A DNA stretch of 13,764 nt from an uncultured bacterium (GCA_905215445.1 CAJMPZ010000056.1:1-13764), one strand, 5' to 3'. Shown: positions 1-5,476, numbered from the stretch's first letter. The notes: generated by a model from the sequence alone, not told the origin. A program made the numbers and translations.

Positions 1-60
1 CTTTTCTTTTTTGGAGACCAGACAGGGATTCGAACCTCGGTCGAGGCGCGAGCGTCTTAA
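1..60. repeat. Truncated left-edge relative of the tRNA-linked element
   Basis: The window opens with a C/T-rich tract like the tails of the tRNA terminators further right, so an upstream tRNA terminator probably lies just outside. Bases 26-41 contain GGATTCGAACC, an inverted tRNA T-loop. The run from about 28 to 50, GATTCGAACC followed by TCGGTCGAGGCGCG, matches the start of the 190-bp units at 532-555. After about base 50 the similarity stops, so the hairpin-rich body is missing. The flanking bases 13-27, read on the minus strand, end in TCTCCA and could be the 3' end of a different tRNA. That last point is inference. Confidence 0.5.
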
Positions 61-93
61 TCATCACTTCGTAAAATTTTTCCAAATTGTCGC

Positions 94-122
94 TTGACCC
101 ATCGAGGGGTCACGTGCATAAT
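94..122 (+). promoter_or_regulatory. Sigma-70-type promoter of the first tRNA-Arg
   Basis: TTGACC (94-99) and CATAAT (117-122) are separated by 17 bases. The -10 box ends 12 bases before the tRNA 5' end, which fits a start near 129 and a short leader removed by RNase P. The second tRNA-Arg copy has the same arrangement. Confidence 0.8.
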
Positions 123-134
123 AATCCGTGCGTT

Positions 135-211
135 GCGGCGTTACCTCAGCTGGATAGAGGGTCTGACTACGAATCAGAACGTCATAGGTTCGAATCCTAT
201 ACGCCGCACCA
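135..211 (+). tRNA. tRNA-Arg(ACG), first copy
   Basis: This is a complete cloverleaf with encoded CCA. The acceptor GCGGCGT pairs with ACGCCGC, with discriminator A208 and CCA 209-211. The D-stem is CCTC/GAGG. The anticodon stem TCTGA/TCAGA encloses loop CTACGAA, giving anticodon ACG. The T-arm is ATAGG-TTCGAAT-CCTAT. An ACG anticodon is normally deaminated to ICG by TadA and then reads CGU, CGC and CGA. The 77-nt sequence is identical to the copy at 400-476. The promoter is at 94-122 and the terminator at 222-249, so this copy is an independent transcription unit. Confidence 0.97.
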
Positions 212-221
212 ACTGAACTTT

Positions 222-249
222 AAAGCCTCCGGTAACGGAGGCTTTTCTT
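222..249 (+). terminator. Intrinsic terminator of the first tRNA-Arg
   Basis: AAAGCCTCCG (222-231) pairs with CGGAGGCTTT (236-245) around a GTAA loop and is followed by TTTTCTT. It has the same design as the terminators at 486, 676 and 866. Bases 250-358 beyond it hold no gene or recognisable signal. Confidence 0.9.
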
Positions 250-358
250 ATATGTCGACATACTTGAGGAGTTGCTTTCGCCGTGTTTGAAAGTATCGAG
301 TCGATCGACTGCATCAAATGAGTAAAAATCAAATTCAATAACTTTTTTTGAAAAACGC

Positions 359-387
359 TTGACGATTATTCAGTCCATGTGCATAAT
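359..387 (+). promoter_or_regulatory. Sigma-70-type promoter of the second tRNA-Arg
   Basis: TTGACG (359-364) and CATAAT (382-387) are 17 bases apart, and the -10 box again ends 12 bases before the tRNA. Only the boxes and the CATAATAAT context resemble the first promoter; the spacer differs. The duplicated copy therefore has a complete promoter of its own. Confidence 0.8.
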
Positions 388-399
388 AATCAACAAGTC

Positions 400-476
400 G
401 CGGCGTTACCTCAGCTGGATAGAGGGTCTGACTACGAATCAGAACGTCATAGGTTCGAATCCTATACGCCGCACCA
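400..476 (+). tRNA. tRNA-Arg(ACG), second copy
   Basis: This 77-nt copy is identical to the tRNA at 135-211, including the ACG anticodon and encoded CCA (474-476). Its last 20 nt (457-476, from GAAT in the T-loop to CCA) are reused downstream in the 190-bp tandem units. Complete copies and 3'-end-only copies therefore lie side by side. Confidence 0.97.
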
Positions 477-485
477 TTTGAGATT

Positions 486-515
486 AAAGCTCCCGGCAAC
501 GGGGACTTTTCTTTT
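486..515 (+). terminator. Intrinsic terminator of the second tRNA-Arg
   Basis: AAAGCTCCCG (486-495) pairs with CGGGGACTTT (500-509) around a GCAA loop and is followed by a T-rich tail. A505 opposes C490 and breaks one stem pair. The two downstream copies carry G at the equivalent positions (695, 885) and restore the pair. Confidence 0.85.
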
Positions 516-531
516 ACGTAAACACCGCATT

Positions 532-647
532 GATTCGAACCTCGGTCGAGGCGCGGGCGTAAAGAAAACGCGGAGCGTTTTTAGCCCGCGGGCGAGCACG
601 CCGGCAGGCGGGCGAAGCCGGTGCGGATCCGCGCAGCGGATGCGCGG
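532..647 (+). repeat. tRNA-linked multi-hairpin element, Arg copy 1
   Basis: The element starts with inverted T-loop sequence GATTCGAACC (532-541), followed by a small CCTC/GAGG hairpin (540-551). Hairpin 1 has outer stem 552-558/584-590 (CGCGGGC/GCCCGCG) and inner stem 565-571/575-581 (AAAACGC/GCGTTTT). Hairpin 2 is GCACGCC/GGCGGGC (596-602/607-613) with one mismatch and loop GGCA. Hairpin 3 is 623-632/636-645 with loop GCA and one mismatch. The linkers GGCGA (591-595) and GAAGCCGG (614-621) are shared with the tRNA-Ser-linked relative at 3708-3816. The strand of any functional RNA is unknown; hairpins form on both strands. I do not recognise it as a named family. Confidence 0.75.
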
Positions 648-666
648 AATCCTATACGCCGCACCA
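647..666 (+). pseudogene. tRNA-Arg 3'-end fragment, copy 1
   Basis: This is a 20-nt exact copy of the last part of tRNA-Arg, from GAAT in the T-loop through the acceptor 3' strand to CCA. There is no 5' half, D-arm or anticodon, so it cannot make a tRNA. It is followed at once by a terminator, like the complete gene. Confidence 0.9.
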
Positions 667-675
667 TTTGAGATT

Positions 676-705
676 AAAGCTCCCGGCAACGGGGGCTTTT
701 CTTTT
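676..705 (+). terminator. Intrinsic terminator in the second tandem unit
   Basis: AAAGCTCCCG pairs with CGGGGGCTTT around GCAA and is followed by TCTTTT. The stem is fully paired with one T-G wobble, unlike the copy at 486. It would stop transcripts that read through the first terminator and the element. Confidence 0.85.
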
Positions 706-721
706 ACGTAAACACCGCATT

Positions 722-837
722 GATTCGAACCTCGGTCGAGGCGCGGGCGTAAAGAAAACGCGGAGCGTTTTTAGCCCGCGGGCGAGCACGCCGGCAGGCG
801 GGCGAAGCCGGTGCGGATCCGCGCAGCGGATGCGCGG
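722..837 (+). repeat. tRNA-linked multi-hairpin element, Arg copy 2
   Basis: This copy is identical base for base to the element at 532-647, displaced by 190 bases, so the same hairpins and linkers are present. It is followed by the second tRNA-Arg 3'-end fragment and another terminator. Confidence 0.75.
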
Positions 838-856
838 AATCCTATACGCCGCACCA
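837..856 (+). pseudogene. tRNA-Arg 3'-end fragment, copy 2
   Basis: A second exact 20-nt copy of the tRNA-Arg 3' end, GAAT to CCA, with no other tRNA parts. It closes the tandem array and is followed by the terminator at 866-895. Confidence 0.9.
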
Positions 857-865
857 TTTGAGATT

Positions 866-895
866 AAAGCTCCCGGCAACGGGGGCTTTTCTTTT
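866..895 (+). terminator. Intrinsic terminator at the end of the tandem array
   Basis: It has the same stem, GCAA loop and T-rich tail as the copy at 676-705. Similarity between units ends here. Bases 896-1019 hold no gene. They contain a six-pair hairpin (914-919/924-929) and an inverted repeat at 964-982. Confidence 0.85.
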
Positions 896-963
896 GCGCC
901 AGCTTGAGTGCTTTCGTCCAAAGGGACGATTTCCTGTCGACTCGTGTAAGATTCCGAGTAGAT

Positions 964-982
964 GTCGCGACTTATTCGCGAC
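964..982. promoter_or_regulatory. Perfect 7-bp inverted repeat upstream of the large unknown gene
   Basis: GTCGCGA (964-970) and TCGCGAC (976-982) flank CTTAT and lie 37 bases before the GTG start at 1020. This could be a dimeric operator or a hairpin in the leader. No convincing -35/-10 pair was found nearby. Confidence 0.3.
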
Positions 983-1019
983 CACTCCTTCTTCAAGCGA
1001 CCGATCAGGGTGATATTTC

Positions 1020-3461
1020 GTGGCAGAGCGTCCGACATACAAGCTCAGGTTTCTCGATCCCAAGAAGCGCTTTCCGGCGATGCCCGAGCAGCCTGCGGGA
1101 CGCTCATATGGCGTGGTCTGGAAACTCTTTGGCGAGGATCGGCATGAATCTTGTTATGTCGTCGAATTTGTTGGCAAAAGTCATGTGTCGCTTTTGGGCT
1201 ACGTAAGCGTTTCGGGTGAGGTGTACAAGGTGGACCGCCCCGTCAGCGAGGCTCCGCTGCCCAACGATCCCGACATGGAACTGGTCCTTGACGAGTCGGA
1301 CTCCGGTATTGGTGAGATTGTGGTTCGGGGAGCCAACGGCACGATGCGCGCGTGCGCGCGAACCGTCGGCTCTCCCGAAGGCCCCATGCGCGAGCAGTCC
1401 GACCACGAGACATGGAATTCGACCCGCTCCCTTCCTTACGGCGAGTTCATGGCATCGATGTTCCTGCGCTACGTGATATTCGCTGACTCCGAAAATGCCA
1501 TTGCGAGCACGGCGGACGCCGGCGGACTCGACGAGGGTATGCAAAATGTTATCGACAAGATCAAGCTCGTAAAGTTGCCCGAGCCGGTCGAGGTGTTTTT
1601 GGGCTTTAACACGACACCGCTACCTGACGCTATCGAGACGCTGCTCTACCGCGTTGACCATGCCGAGAATCCGAGCGGTATCGAGCGCTATGCCGCCGCC
1701 CTTATGAGTGAAATTGACTTGCCTCGCTTGCGCACCATCGCCGCTAAGTCCGAGATGAGCCTGGCTCGCATCGATCGCTCAAAGCTTTTCTATCTCAATT
1801 TTGATCGCAGCCTGCTGGACCAGGACGAGATTGACATGCTGCTTGCCATCGAGTGCCGTCTTAACCGTCTCTCCGGCATCCTTGAGCACATCGGGGCCGG
1901 ATTGGTCCCTGCGGCATCCTCGCCGAGCCTTGAGGGCTGCGCGCTCTTTGATGCGTGGCATATCGCCAAGACGACCAACGATGTTCCCCGACTGCTTGAT
2001 ACGGCCTCGAGCGATAACCCGTGGGGCAAACCGGGTACGGTGGCTTGCCAGCCGGGCGGTGAGTGGGATGTGCGTACCCGCTTCGCGCGTATTGTCGAGG
2101 CGCTTAACGTGGTCACGCGGCTCGACTATACCTATCGGGCAAACGTTGCCGAGGGGATTATGCTCGTTCGGTTTGGGCAGTCTGTCGTTGATGCCATGCC
2201 GCAACGTGAATACGACGCTCAAGATGACGCCTGGCACGAGCTGGACGAGGACACGCGCACGATCTGGGCCGCGGAGCACGATGCGCGCGTGGCGCTCACG
2301 CTTGCGGCAGCGTGTTTTGCCGCGGGCACCTGCATCACGCGCTGCTATGTGCAGATTGCTGCTCCCGACAGTGAGCAGGGCGAGTGCGTTGTCGCAACGT
2401 ATTTCTTTGGGCGCGCGGCCTATCTGGCCGATTGCGTGCCTGTCGCCAAGGATCTTGAGAGCATGGACATGGACGATATGCCGTGCAAGCGTGTGCTTGA
2501 GGCGTATGAGTCAACCGCTCCGGAGACGATTGAGCCGGCGGAGGTTCATGCTCGTCCGCGTGATGACCATCGCATGCTGCCGCCGGCGCTGCGCGATCTG
2601 CTGCTTGCCGATACGGCTGACGAGCTGGAGGTCATGGAAGAGGACGACGACCCATACGTGGCCCGTGTTGTTGAATTGCGCGAGCAGGCAAAAGTCGACC
2701 GTACAGGTGCTTTTGAAGGCTTTTCCCGTCTTGTTGAGGAGTTGGAGGCTAAGTGCGCCGTCGCCGAGCTTTTGGCGACAGGTCCGGTTCAAACGCAGTT
2801 TTGCGATAACCAGCTGGTGCGCATGGTGCTACCGGTGTTGGAAGAAGACCGCTCTGTGCGAATCCTTCGTGCGCCCGATGCGCTGTACTTTGCCCAGCAC
2901 GAGATCTGCAGCTTTTACGCCGAGCAAGAGGACTTTGAACGAGCACTGCCCGAGGTGCGCCATCTTTACGATCTGGCGCGCTCGTCCATGCAGTCGCACT
3001 TTGCGCTCATCAACGTGCTTGCGCGTCTGGAGCGCTTTGACGAGATTATCGAGGTGGCGCGCCACGGCCTACGTATTGCCAGCGATCGTTCTGCAATCGG
3101 CTACCTGTTCTATCGCTTGGCGTTTGCCTATTGGAATTGCGATCAGCTCGACCTGGCGCTGGCTTGTTACCGTCTGGTGCCGCGCGGCGAGGAGTCGGGC
3201 AGCAGCGCGCTGGAAGAAATGCAGGGCCTTATGAACGAGATGGGCGTCAGCGAGCCTCCGACGTTCGAGGAAGCGGTCGAGACCATCCATAAGGCTGGAC
3301 TAGAGCTGCCGCCAGTGTCCGCCGTGACGAATCAGCTGGCAGATGCCGCTGTGCAACTGGTCGACAACGGTTTCTTTTTCCTGGCGCGCGGTTGTATCTT
3401 CCAAATGTGGCGCACCATGGGCAACGACGAGCTCGGCTCCCTCAACCGCTCGCTGGGGTAG
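1020..3461 (+). CDS. Large protein of unknown function with TPR-like C-terminal helices
   Basis: I do not recognise this 813-aa protein. The GTG start is preceded by AGGGTG about 8 bases upstream, and the frame is open to TAG. No signal peptide or membrane segment is visible, so it is probably cytoplasmic. Residues 1-400 mix strands and helices with no motif I can name. Around residues 535-560 there is an acidic stretch with four successive acidic residues in DELEVMEEDDD. Residues about 620-735 look like a short TPR-type solenoid: the paired helices ALYFAQHEICSFYAEQEDF, ALINVLARLERFDEIIEVA and LFYRLAFAYWNCDQLDLAL have TPR-like A/Y/L/F spacing. Such repeats normally hold protein partners. It stands alone between two tRNA loci, so the neighbours give no role. 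A scaffold or regulatory function is only a guess. Confidence 0.85.
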   Translation: MAERPTYKLRFLDPKKRFPAMPEQPAGRSYGVVWKLFGEDRHESCYVVEFVGKSHVSLLGYVSVSGEVYKVDRPVSEAPLPNDPDMELVLDESDSGIGEIVVRGANGTMRACARTVGSPEGPMREQSDHETWNSTRSLPYGEFMASMFLRYVIFADSENAIASTADAGGLDEGMQNVIDKIKLVKLPEPVEVFLGFNTTPLPDAIETLLYRVDHAENPSGIERYAAALMSEIDLPRLRTIAAKSEMSLARIDRSKLFYLNFDRSLLDQDEIDMLLAIECRLNRLSGILEHIGAGLVPAASSPSLEGCALFDAWHIAKTTNDVPRLLDTASSDNPWGKPGTVACQPGGEWDVRTRFARIVEALNVVTRLDYTYRANVAEGIMLVRFGQSVVDAMPQREYDAQDDAWHELDEDTRTIWAAEHDARVALTLAAACFAAGTCITRCYVQIAAPDSEQGECVVATYFFGRAAYLADCVPVAKDLESMDMDDMPCKRVLEAYESTAPETIEPAEVHARPRDDHRMLPPALRDLLLADTADELEVMEEDDDPYVARVVELREQAKVDRTGAFEGFSRLVEELEAKCAVAELLATGPVQTQFCDNQLVRMVLPVLEEDRSVRILRAPDALYFAQHEICSFYAEQEDFERALPEVRHLYDLARSSMQSHFALINVLARLERFDEIIEVARHGLRIASDRSAIGYLFYRLAFAYWNCDQLDLALACYRLVPRGEESGSSALEEMQGLMNEMGVSEPPTFEEAVETIHKAGLELPPVSAVTNQLADAAVQLVDNGFFFLARGCIFQMWRTMGNDELGSLNRSLG

Positions 3462-3510
3462 GCGAAGCTTTCAAGAAGGAAAGGCTGCTAGGCAATTAGA
3501 AAATTTCCTC

Positions 3511-3539
3511 TTGCTCATCCTTGGCTGTTTGGTTACTAT
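3511..3539 (+). promoter_or_regulatory. Promoter of tRNA-Ser
   Basis: TTGCTC (3511-3516) and TACTAT (3534-3539) are 17 bases apart, with the -10 box ending 14 bases before the tRNA. No clear terminator was seen between the upstream protein stop (3461) and this site. Confidence 0.65.
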
Positions 3540-3553
3540 AGAACGGCTGTTAC

Positions 3554-3644
3554 GGAGAGCTGACCGAGAGGCCGAAGGTGCTCGCCTGCTAAGCGAGTAT
3601 GCCCCAAAAGGGCATCTGGGGTTCGAATCCCCAGCTCTCCGCCA
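3554..3644 (+). tRNA. tRNA-Ser(GCT)
   Basis: This is a complete class II tRNA. The acceptor GGAGAGC pairs with GCTCTCC, with discriminator G3641 and encoded CCA 3642-3644. The anticodon stem CTCGC/GCGAG encloses loop CTGCTAA, giving anticodon GCT for AGC and AGU. The long variable arm (ATGCCC, loop, GGGCAT) is typical of tRNA-Ser and is read by seryl-tRNA synthetase. The T-arm is TGGGG-TTCGAAT-CCCCA. Its 3' end is copied twice in inverted form (3695-3716, 3889-3905) and once directly (3817-3834) downstream. Confidence 0.97.
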
Positions 3645-3655
3645 GTACGAATTTG

Positions 3656-3683
3656 AAGAAGGGTCCCATTTGGGGCCCTTTTT
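3656..3683 (+). terminator. Intrinsic terminator of tRNA-Ser
   Basis: GGGTCCC (3661-3667) pairs with GGGGCCC (3672-3678), with one T-G wobble and loop ATTT, preceded by AAGAA and followed by TTTTT. It sits 11 bases behind the tRNA CCA. Everything from here to 3964 is non-coding tRNA-linked repeat and terminator sequence. Confidence 0.88.
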
Positions 3684-3694
3684 ATTATCAAGAA

Positions 3695-3816
3695 TGGCGG
3701 CTGGGGATTCGAACCCGAGAGGGCACGGGCGTTAAGCAAACGCGAAAGCGTTTGTAGCCCGTGGGCGAAAAGCCGCCAGGCTTTGAAGCCGGAGGGCATG
3801 CGCAGCATGCCCGGAC
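3695..3816 (+). repeat. tRNA-linked multi-hairpin element, Ser version
   Basis: The element begins with an inverted copy of the tRNA-Ser 3' end: 3700-3716 is the exact complement of 3619-3635, and TGGC extends it after a 4-base deletion. The body has a CCC-GAGA-GGG hairpin (3714-3723). Hairpin 1 has outer stem CACGGGC/GCCCGTG (3724-3730/3757-3763) and inner stem CAAACGC/GCGTTTG (3737-3743/3748-3754) capped by GAAA. Hairpin 2 is AAAGCC/GGCTTT (3769-3774/3779-3784), loop GCCA. Hairpin 3 is GGGCATGC/GCATGCCC (3794-3801/3805-3812), loop GCA. CTGGGGAT (3701-3708) and ATCCCCAG (3817-3824) can close the whole as an outer stem. Order, linkers GGCGA and GAAGCCGG, and the GCA loop match the Arg elements, while the stems differ by paired changes. 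Confidence 0.75.
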
Positions 3817-3834
3817 ATCCCCAGCTCTCCGCCA
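3817..3834 (+). pseudogene. tRNA-Ser 3'-end fragment
   Basis: This 18-nt exact copy of the tRNA-Ser 3' end (ATCCCC through the acceptor strand to GCCA) directly follows the structured element and is followed by its own terminator. It matches the arrangement of the Arg fragments at 647 and 837. Confidence 0.9.
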
Positions 3835-3844
3835 GTAAGACTTT

Positions 3845-3877
3845 AAAGAAGGGTTCCGAAAGGGACCCTTCTTTAGT
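3845..3877 (+). terminator. Intrinsic terminator after the tRNA-Ser 3'-end fragment
   Basis: AAAGAAGGGTTCC (3845-3857) pairs with GGGACCCTTCTTT (3862-3874) around GAAA, with one T-G wobble. The nearly symmetric A and T flanks could allow it to act in both directions. Confidence 0.85.
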
Positions 3878-3888
3878 TGAACCACGTT

Positions 3889-3905
3889 AGCTGGGGATTC
3901 GAACC
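3889..3905 (-). repeat. Second inverted tRNA-Ser 3'-end remnant
   Basis: The 17 bases are the exact reverse complement of tRNA-Ser 3620-3636 (T-loop through T-stem into the acceptor). No hairpin body follows; the sequence runs into the dacA terminator. It looks like the first part of another element whose remainder was lost. Confidence 0.7.
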
Positions 3906-3907
3906 TC

Positions 3908-3940
3908 AAAAAAGGAGGCATCCTTTCGGACGCCTCCTTT
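3908..3940 (-). terminator. Intrinsic terminator of the D,D-carboxypeptidase gene
   Basis: Read on the minus strand, GGAGGCGTCC pairs with GGATGCCTCC around GAAA and is followed by TTTTTT. It lies about 25 bases after the dacA stop codon and separates that gene from the convergent tRNA-Ser region. Confidence 0.9.
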
Positions 3941-3964
3941 CAGTGGACTTATTATTCTTGCGCC

Positions 3965-5305
3965 CTACACCTCGGGCGCCTTGGCGACGGTCTCGCTTTC
4001 TGCCGTGAGTGGGCGGTTGTCGATGCGACGGCCCAAGCGATCGAGCTTCACGAGTAGCCATTCAATGGGATTCGGCCCTGCGCCTTCCTCGTCGGCAACT
4101 AGGTCCATGACGGCGATCTTGGTGCCGTCCTGCTTGAGCGTGACGCTGCCCACCTTGTCGCCCACATGCACCGTGCCCGAAAGATCGTCGTAGCTAACCT
4201 TTTCGGTCACCTCGCCGGCAAGGGAAAACACGGTCGCTTGCGCCGTGGGATCGGCGAGTGTGGCGTCGATCGTCTTATCCGTCCAGTCGGTTTGACCAAT
4301 GCGCGCCATAAGCGGGTTGCCGTTGGCGGTCTTTTCCTGTGTGTTGGCGATTGCGACCGTCACCTTGTGACCGTAGTACCAATTGGCAAGGGTTGCGGTA
4401 TCGGTAAAGCGCTGGTCGGTGGTGGTGGAGTTCAAAACGACGGTGTAGATCTCGTCGCCGTCGCGGTTGTAGGCGCTCGTAAAGCAATAGCCCGCGTCGT
4501 CGGTGGTGCCGGTCTTGCCACCGATGTTGCCATCTTGGCCCAGCAAATAGTTATGCGTGTCCATGGAATGCGAATGGTCGGTGCCGTCGGCGCCCGTGAC
4601 CTCGATCCAGGAATCCTCGCTCGCTACGACCTCGCGGATCGTGTCGTTTTTCATGGCCTCCTGCATCATCAGCGCTACGTCGTGTGCGGTTGAGTGCATA
4701 TCGCCAGCCCACTCATCAAAGTCCAGACCATGCGGGTTTTCAAAAAGCGTACCGGTGCAGCCGAGCTTCTTAGCGCGCTCGTTCATGGCCTTCACAAAGG
4801 TTGCCTCGGCGTCTTTGGTCTTAGGGTCGATCTTCTTGCCCACATATTCGGCGAGCACGACGGCGGCGTCGTTGCCCGAGGGAATCATCAGGCCGCGCAG
4901 TGCCTGCTCCACGGTAAGCTCGTCACCTTCGAGCAAGCCGGCGGTCGAATTACCCACGGTGGCTGCGTCGTTGCTCACCGTGACCTTCTCGTCCATCTTG
5001 CAATTCTCGACGGTTAGGATTGCGGTCATGACCTTGGTGATCGAGGCGATTTTAACCTGCTCATCGGCGCCGCGCCCATAGTAGACGGTGCCGTCTTTGC
5101 CCATGACGAGCGCATTGGTCGCATCGATATCGGGCAGATTTTCGGCCGTGATGCCGCGCGCATCGGCGGTTTTGCCGCAAACATTGTCGGTCGTGAGTAC
5201 TTGGGCGCCGGCGACGGTGGGCACGCCAGCGGCAAGGGCGATAGCGCAGACAAAGCCGGCGGCAAGCTGAGCTGAGCGCTTTGCAAAAGAGGTGAGGGAC
5301 TTCAC
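3965..5305 (-). CDS. dacA: D-alanyl-D-alanine carboxypeptidase (PBP5 type, peptidase S11)
   Basis: This secreted serine peptidase removes the terminal D-Ala from peptidoglycan pentapeptides and so limits cross-linking. From the GTG at 5305 (446 aa), residues 1-34 form a signal peptide: basic KSLTSFAKR, an alanine-rich core, and cleavage near AGA-Q35. The three penicillin-binding motifs are present: SITK (88-91, Ser88 nucleophile), SGN (143-145) and KTG (264-266). A C-terminal domain follows. The segment IEWLLVKLDRLGRRI near the C-terminus looks like an amphipathic helix of the kind that anchors PBP5 to the membrane. The frame stays open to ATG starts at 5374 and 5416. I prefer 5305 because a TATACT box (5350-5345) lies inside that extension and the signal peptide then starts normally. 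The ribosome site is weak. It diverges from the VanR-like gene. Confidence 0.9.
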   Translation of the reverse strand: MKSLTSFAKRSAQLAAGFVCAIALAAGVPTVAGAQVLTTDNVCGKTADARGITAENLPDIDATNALVMGKDGTVYYGRGADEQVKIASITKVMTAILTVENCKMDEKVTVSNDAATVGNSTAGLLEGDELTVEQALRGLMIPSGNDAAVVLAEYVGKKIDPKTKDAEATFVKAMNERAKKLGCTGTLFENPHGLDFDEWAGDMHSTAHDVALMMQEAMKNDTIREVVASEDSWIEVTGADGTDHSHSMDTHNYLLGQDGNIGGKTGTTDDAGYCFTSAYNRDGDEIYTVVLNSTTTDQRFTDTATLANWYYGHKVTVAIANTQEKTANGNPLMARIGQTDWTDKTIDATLADPTAQATVFSLAGEVTEKVSYDDLSGTVHVGDKVGSVTLKQDGTKIAVMDLVADEEGAGPNPIEWLLVKLDRLGRRIDNRPLTAESETVAKAPEV

Positions 5306-5344
5306 AGATTTCGCTTTCGACGGGATGGTCTCTTCTGGAACTAG

Positions 5345-5350
5345 AGTATA
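5345..5350 (-). promoter_or_regulatory. Probable -10 box of the carboxypeptidase gene
   Basis: The minus strand reads TATACT, 40 bases ahead of the preferred GTG start. The hexamer 17 bases further up is a poor -35 match (TGATCG), so transcription may need an activator. Confidence 0.45.
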
Positions 5351-5421
5351 TCGTTTGCCGGTGTCGGCGATCATCGCGTGCGTGCGTGGCCCACATCCGC
5401 GCCCGAACGGGCACAAGGGTG

Positions 5422-5437
5422 CTTAAGGCCGACTTAA
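5422..5437 (+). promoter_or_regulatory. Direct repeat CTTAA with 11-bp period, candidate response-regulator site
   Basis: CTTAA occurs at 5422-5426 and 5433-5437, exactly 11 bases start to start. OmpR/PhoB-family regulators typically bind such direct repeats. It lies in the divergent region between the carboxypeptidase and the VanR-like gene. Assigning it to that regulator is inference. Confidence 0.35.
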
Positions 5438-5476
5438 TCACCCACGCTTGTTGTGTGTGGCATGCGTCCCCTCGGG

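Larger units (their letters stand above)
457..895 (+). repeat. 190-bp tandem repeat, about 2.3 copies
   Basis: The units start at 461, 651 and 841 with an exact 190-base period. Shared sequence begins at GAAT (457) and ends at 895, where the third, partial copy diverges. The two full copies differ only at base 505 (A) versus 695 (G), so they are 189/190 identical. Each unit holds, in order, the tRNA-Arg 3' end with CCA, an intrinsic terminator, a short spacer, an inverted T-loop and a GC-rich multi-hairpin element. There is no credible coding content; reading frames crossing it are by-products of high GC. The near-identity points to recent duplication or ongoing homogenisation. Confidence 0.95.

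Noticed and set aside
457..895. CRISPR array
   Set aside because: Units are 190 bp with no short-repeat/unique-spacer pattern and contain terminators and tRNA pieces.
87..1063. Several open frames on both strands across the tRNA-Arg array (for example 87-290, 379-711, 652-1038 minus)
   Set aside because: They run through tRNA genes, terminators and tandem repeats, lack ribosome sites, and their similarity to each other only reflects the 190-bp DNA repeat.
1801..3234. Long +1-shifted frame of 477 codons inside the large unknown gene
   Set aside because: It is rich in Arg, Ser, Cys and Trp, as expected of an off-frame reading of GC-rich coding DNA; the 813-codon frame has the better composition and a ribosome site.
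3731..3737. GTTAAGC as an integron attC core site
   Set aside because: It fits GTTRRRY, but there is no partner RYYYAAC at the other end of the element and the Arg version reads GTAAAGA.
3695..3834. Minus-strand reading of the Ser element as a selenocysteine-type tRNA
   Set aside because: It ends in a T-arm and CCA and contains CTTCAAA like a UCA anticodon loop, but the acceptor and anticodon stems do not pair properly and the Arg versions lack the UCA loop.
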